Positions 5,348 through 6,401 of a stretch of 6,401 bases of DNA are shown piece by piece. The DNA is taken from contig JAEZGY010000095.1 in assembly GCA_023416695.1 (NCBI GenBank), positions 1 to 6,401 on the forward strand. The letters are read 5' to 3'. The translations under genes and the position numbers were made by a program. The notes beneath the pieces are model-generated. The model did not search any database. It saw only the letters and a list, made by a program, of their open reading frames with translations, and was not told the origin of the DNA. The first letter of the stretch is position 1. Each line of letters opens with the position of its first letter. The DNA is from Bacillota bacterium. GTDB lineage: Bacteria > Bacillota > Clostridia > Lachnospirales > Lachnospiraceae.

Positions 5348-6401
5348 TTTTTATTACGACATCTGTGGTATATGCTTCTAGTAGTTTTAGATCAGGAGAT
5401 TTCACTTATATTGATCAGGTGGATAAGGATTATACAATCAGTCATATATTATCTGACTATAATGTGTTTTTGTTTGATAGGTTACAAAATGCAGGTCATA
5501 TAGAGGGTGGAATTGCCGTTGGAAATAGTGCTTCGGGAAGTAACTTTAATTTTGGAGATTTATCTACTACTACCTCTTATGTCATGAATGGTCTGACAAT
5601 GAATAATTTTAACAATGCAAAAGGTGGTACAATACGATTGGGGAGTGCCCCAAGTAGTGATGTATTACAAAAGCTAATGAATGCATCCTCTAGTAGCAAA
5701 ACAATTTATTATATCGAGAAAACGGGAGACAAGAGATATATTGACTTTACAGCAGCCCTTGTAAGTTTAGAGACCCAATCTAAGTATTTGAAGGATACTG
5801 CAACTAAGGTTACTATGAATAGTAATATAAATGCTGCGGTAAGGTATGAAAGCGTTAATGGACGGTACATAGTCAATATAAACTTAAATAAACTTGATAA
5901 TAACAATAATAATATTGCAATAGATTATAGTTTTTTTAAGGGTACTGAGGGATGGCAAAATGTATTTAATTTTGTAGGAAATAATATTATGGATATATCA
6001 ACAGTGTGTTTTATTTCCCTATATAATACCCCAAGCAATAATGTAATTAATATGCCTCAAACATATTTTAATGGAAATCAATATGGTAGTAATCTGAGTA
6101 GAGATTGTATGATAGGTATTATTTTTAATCTATATGGTTTAAGTGATGTCAATTTAGATAATACACCTCATTTTGGAAATATAGTGGCAACTCAAGCTGA
6201 TATTGTGCAAAAAACAGGTAACTTTAATGGTTCCATTATAGCCCATGGTTTAGATGTGTGTAATTCTGCGGAAGGCCATATGTATGGTAAGTTTACAGGT
6301 GTTATACCGACTCCTACACCAAGCCCAGAGCCAAGCGTTAGCCCAGAGCCAAGCGTTAGCCCAGATCCAAGTGTTAGTCCAGAGCCAAGCGTTAGCCCAG
6401 A
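5344..6401 (+). CDS. Secreted choice-of-anchor A domain surface protein, partial at the 3' end, signal peptide apparently frameshifted
   Basis: The frame stays open from ATG 5344 to the window edge (352 codons, no stop), so the C-terminus is missing. Residues 1-12 resemble the second half of a signal peptide ending in VYA-S. Residues about 31-319 match the choice-of-anchor A type of Gram-positive surface protein. This rests on the opening YNVFLFDRLQNAGHIEGGIAVGNSA at 39-63 (family pattern: a named 'object', then an EG-(R/G)-(V/I)-AVGG-like turn) and on the closing FNGSIIAHGLDVCNSAEGHMYGKF at 294-317. Such domains occur in cell-wall or exported proteins, some of them adhesins; the ligand here is unknown. 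From about residue 322 a PTPTPSPEPSVSPEPSV linker begins, probably leading to another domain or a wall anchor outside the window. A start at 5344 has no good ribosome binding site and lacks a charged n-region. The natural start was therefore probably the ATG at 5279, one base out of frame, or translation is coupled through ATGA. The promoter is at 5135-5163. Family call is from recalled motifs, not a search. Confidence 0.8.
   Translation, partial: MIFITTSVVYASSSFRSGDFTYIDQVDKDYTISHILSDYNVFLFDRLQNAGHIEGGIAVGNSASGSNFNFGDLSTTTSYVMNGLTMNNFNNAKGGTIRLGSAPSSDVLQKLMNASSSSKTIYYIEKTGDKRYIDFTAALVSLETQSKYLKDTATKVTMNSNINAAVRYESVNGRYIVNINLNKLDNNNNNIAIDYSFFKGTEGWQNVFNFVGNNIMDISTVCFISLYNTPSNNVINMPQTYFNGNQYGSNLSRDCMIGIIFNLYGLSDVNLDNTPHFGNIVATQADIVQKTGNFNGSIIAHGLDVCNSAEGHMYGKFTGVIPTPTPSPEPSVSPEPSVSPDPSVSPEPSVSP
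6322..6401 (+). repeat. 18-bp tandem repeat encoding a SPEPSV linker
   Basis: Four full copies of the 18-bp unit AGCCCAGAGCCAAGCGTT begin at 6322, 6340, 6358 and 6376, and a fifth starts at 6394 and is cut by the window end. Copies 1 and 2 are identical; copy 3 differs at GAT and AGT, and copy 4 at its first codon AGT. Each encodes SPEPSV or SPDPSV. Such extended proline-rich linkers separate domains of secreted clostridial proteins. The near-identity at DNA level suggests recent expansion and likely copy-number change by slippage. Confidence 0.95.

Noticed and set aside
5709..5906. 65-codon minus-strand hydrophobic frame inside the surface-protein gene
   Set aside because: Antisense of a long open plus-strand frame with clear family motifs; hydrophobicity arises from the AT-rich complement.

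Overview
The window looks like chromosomal DNA from a low-GC Gram-positive anaerobe, most likely a clostridium of the Lachnospiraceae type. This is an inference from the AT-rich sequence, strong Shine-Dalgarno sites (AGGAGG, AAGGAGG, AAAGGAG), sigma-A-like promoters and the protein families present. The species cannot be fixed from sequence alone. No RNA gene, insertion sequence, CRISPR array or phage gene was seen.

Layout, left to right. (1) A complete monofunctional aspartate kinase gene (lysC, 62-1270, +), with a strong in-frame internal ribosome binding site and ATG that would make a separate regulatory beta subunit. (2) A long hairpin at 1294-1364, flanked by T-runs on both strands, ends lysC and also serves the convergent gene. 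(3) A 449-residue polytopic membrane protein of unknown function (1373-2722, -). (4) A 145-bp divergent intergenic region with two back-to-back promoters. (5) tex (2868-5012, +), an S1-domain nucleic-acid-binding transcription accessory protein, ended by a long hairpin terminator at 5016-5081. (6) An AT-rich intergenic region with a near-consensus promoter. (7) A secreted choice-of-anchor A type surface protein with a proline-rich 18-bp repeat linker, which runs off the right end of the window.

The genes appear to be independent single-gene transcription units: an amino-acid biosynthesis enzyme, an unknown membrane protein, a transcription factor-like housekeeping protein and a cell-surface protein. 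There is no sign that they form one pathway.

The two observations most worth checking are the internal start in lysC, which lies where the Bacillus subtilis aspartokinase II beta subunit starts, and the broken signal peptide of the surface protein. In the latter, the strong ribosome binding site opens a 22-codon frame that stops in an ATGA overlap with the main frame, and one extra T in a T6 run would restore a textbook signal peptide.
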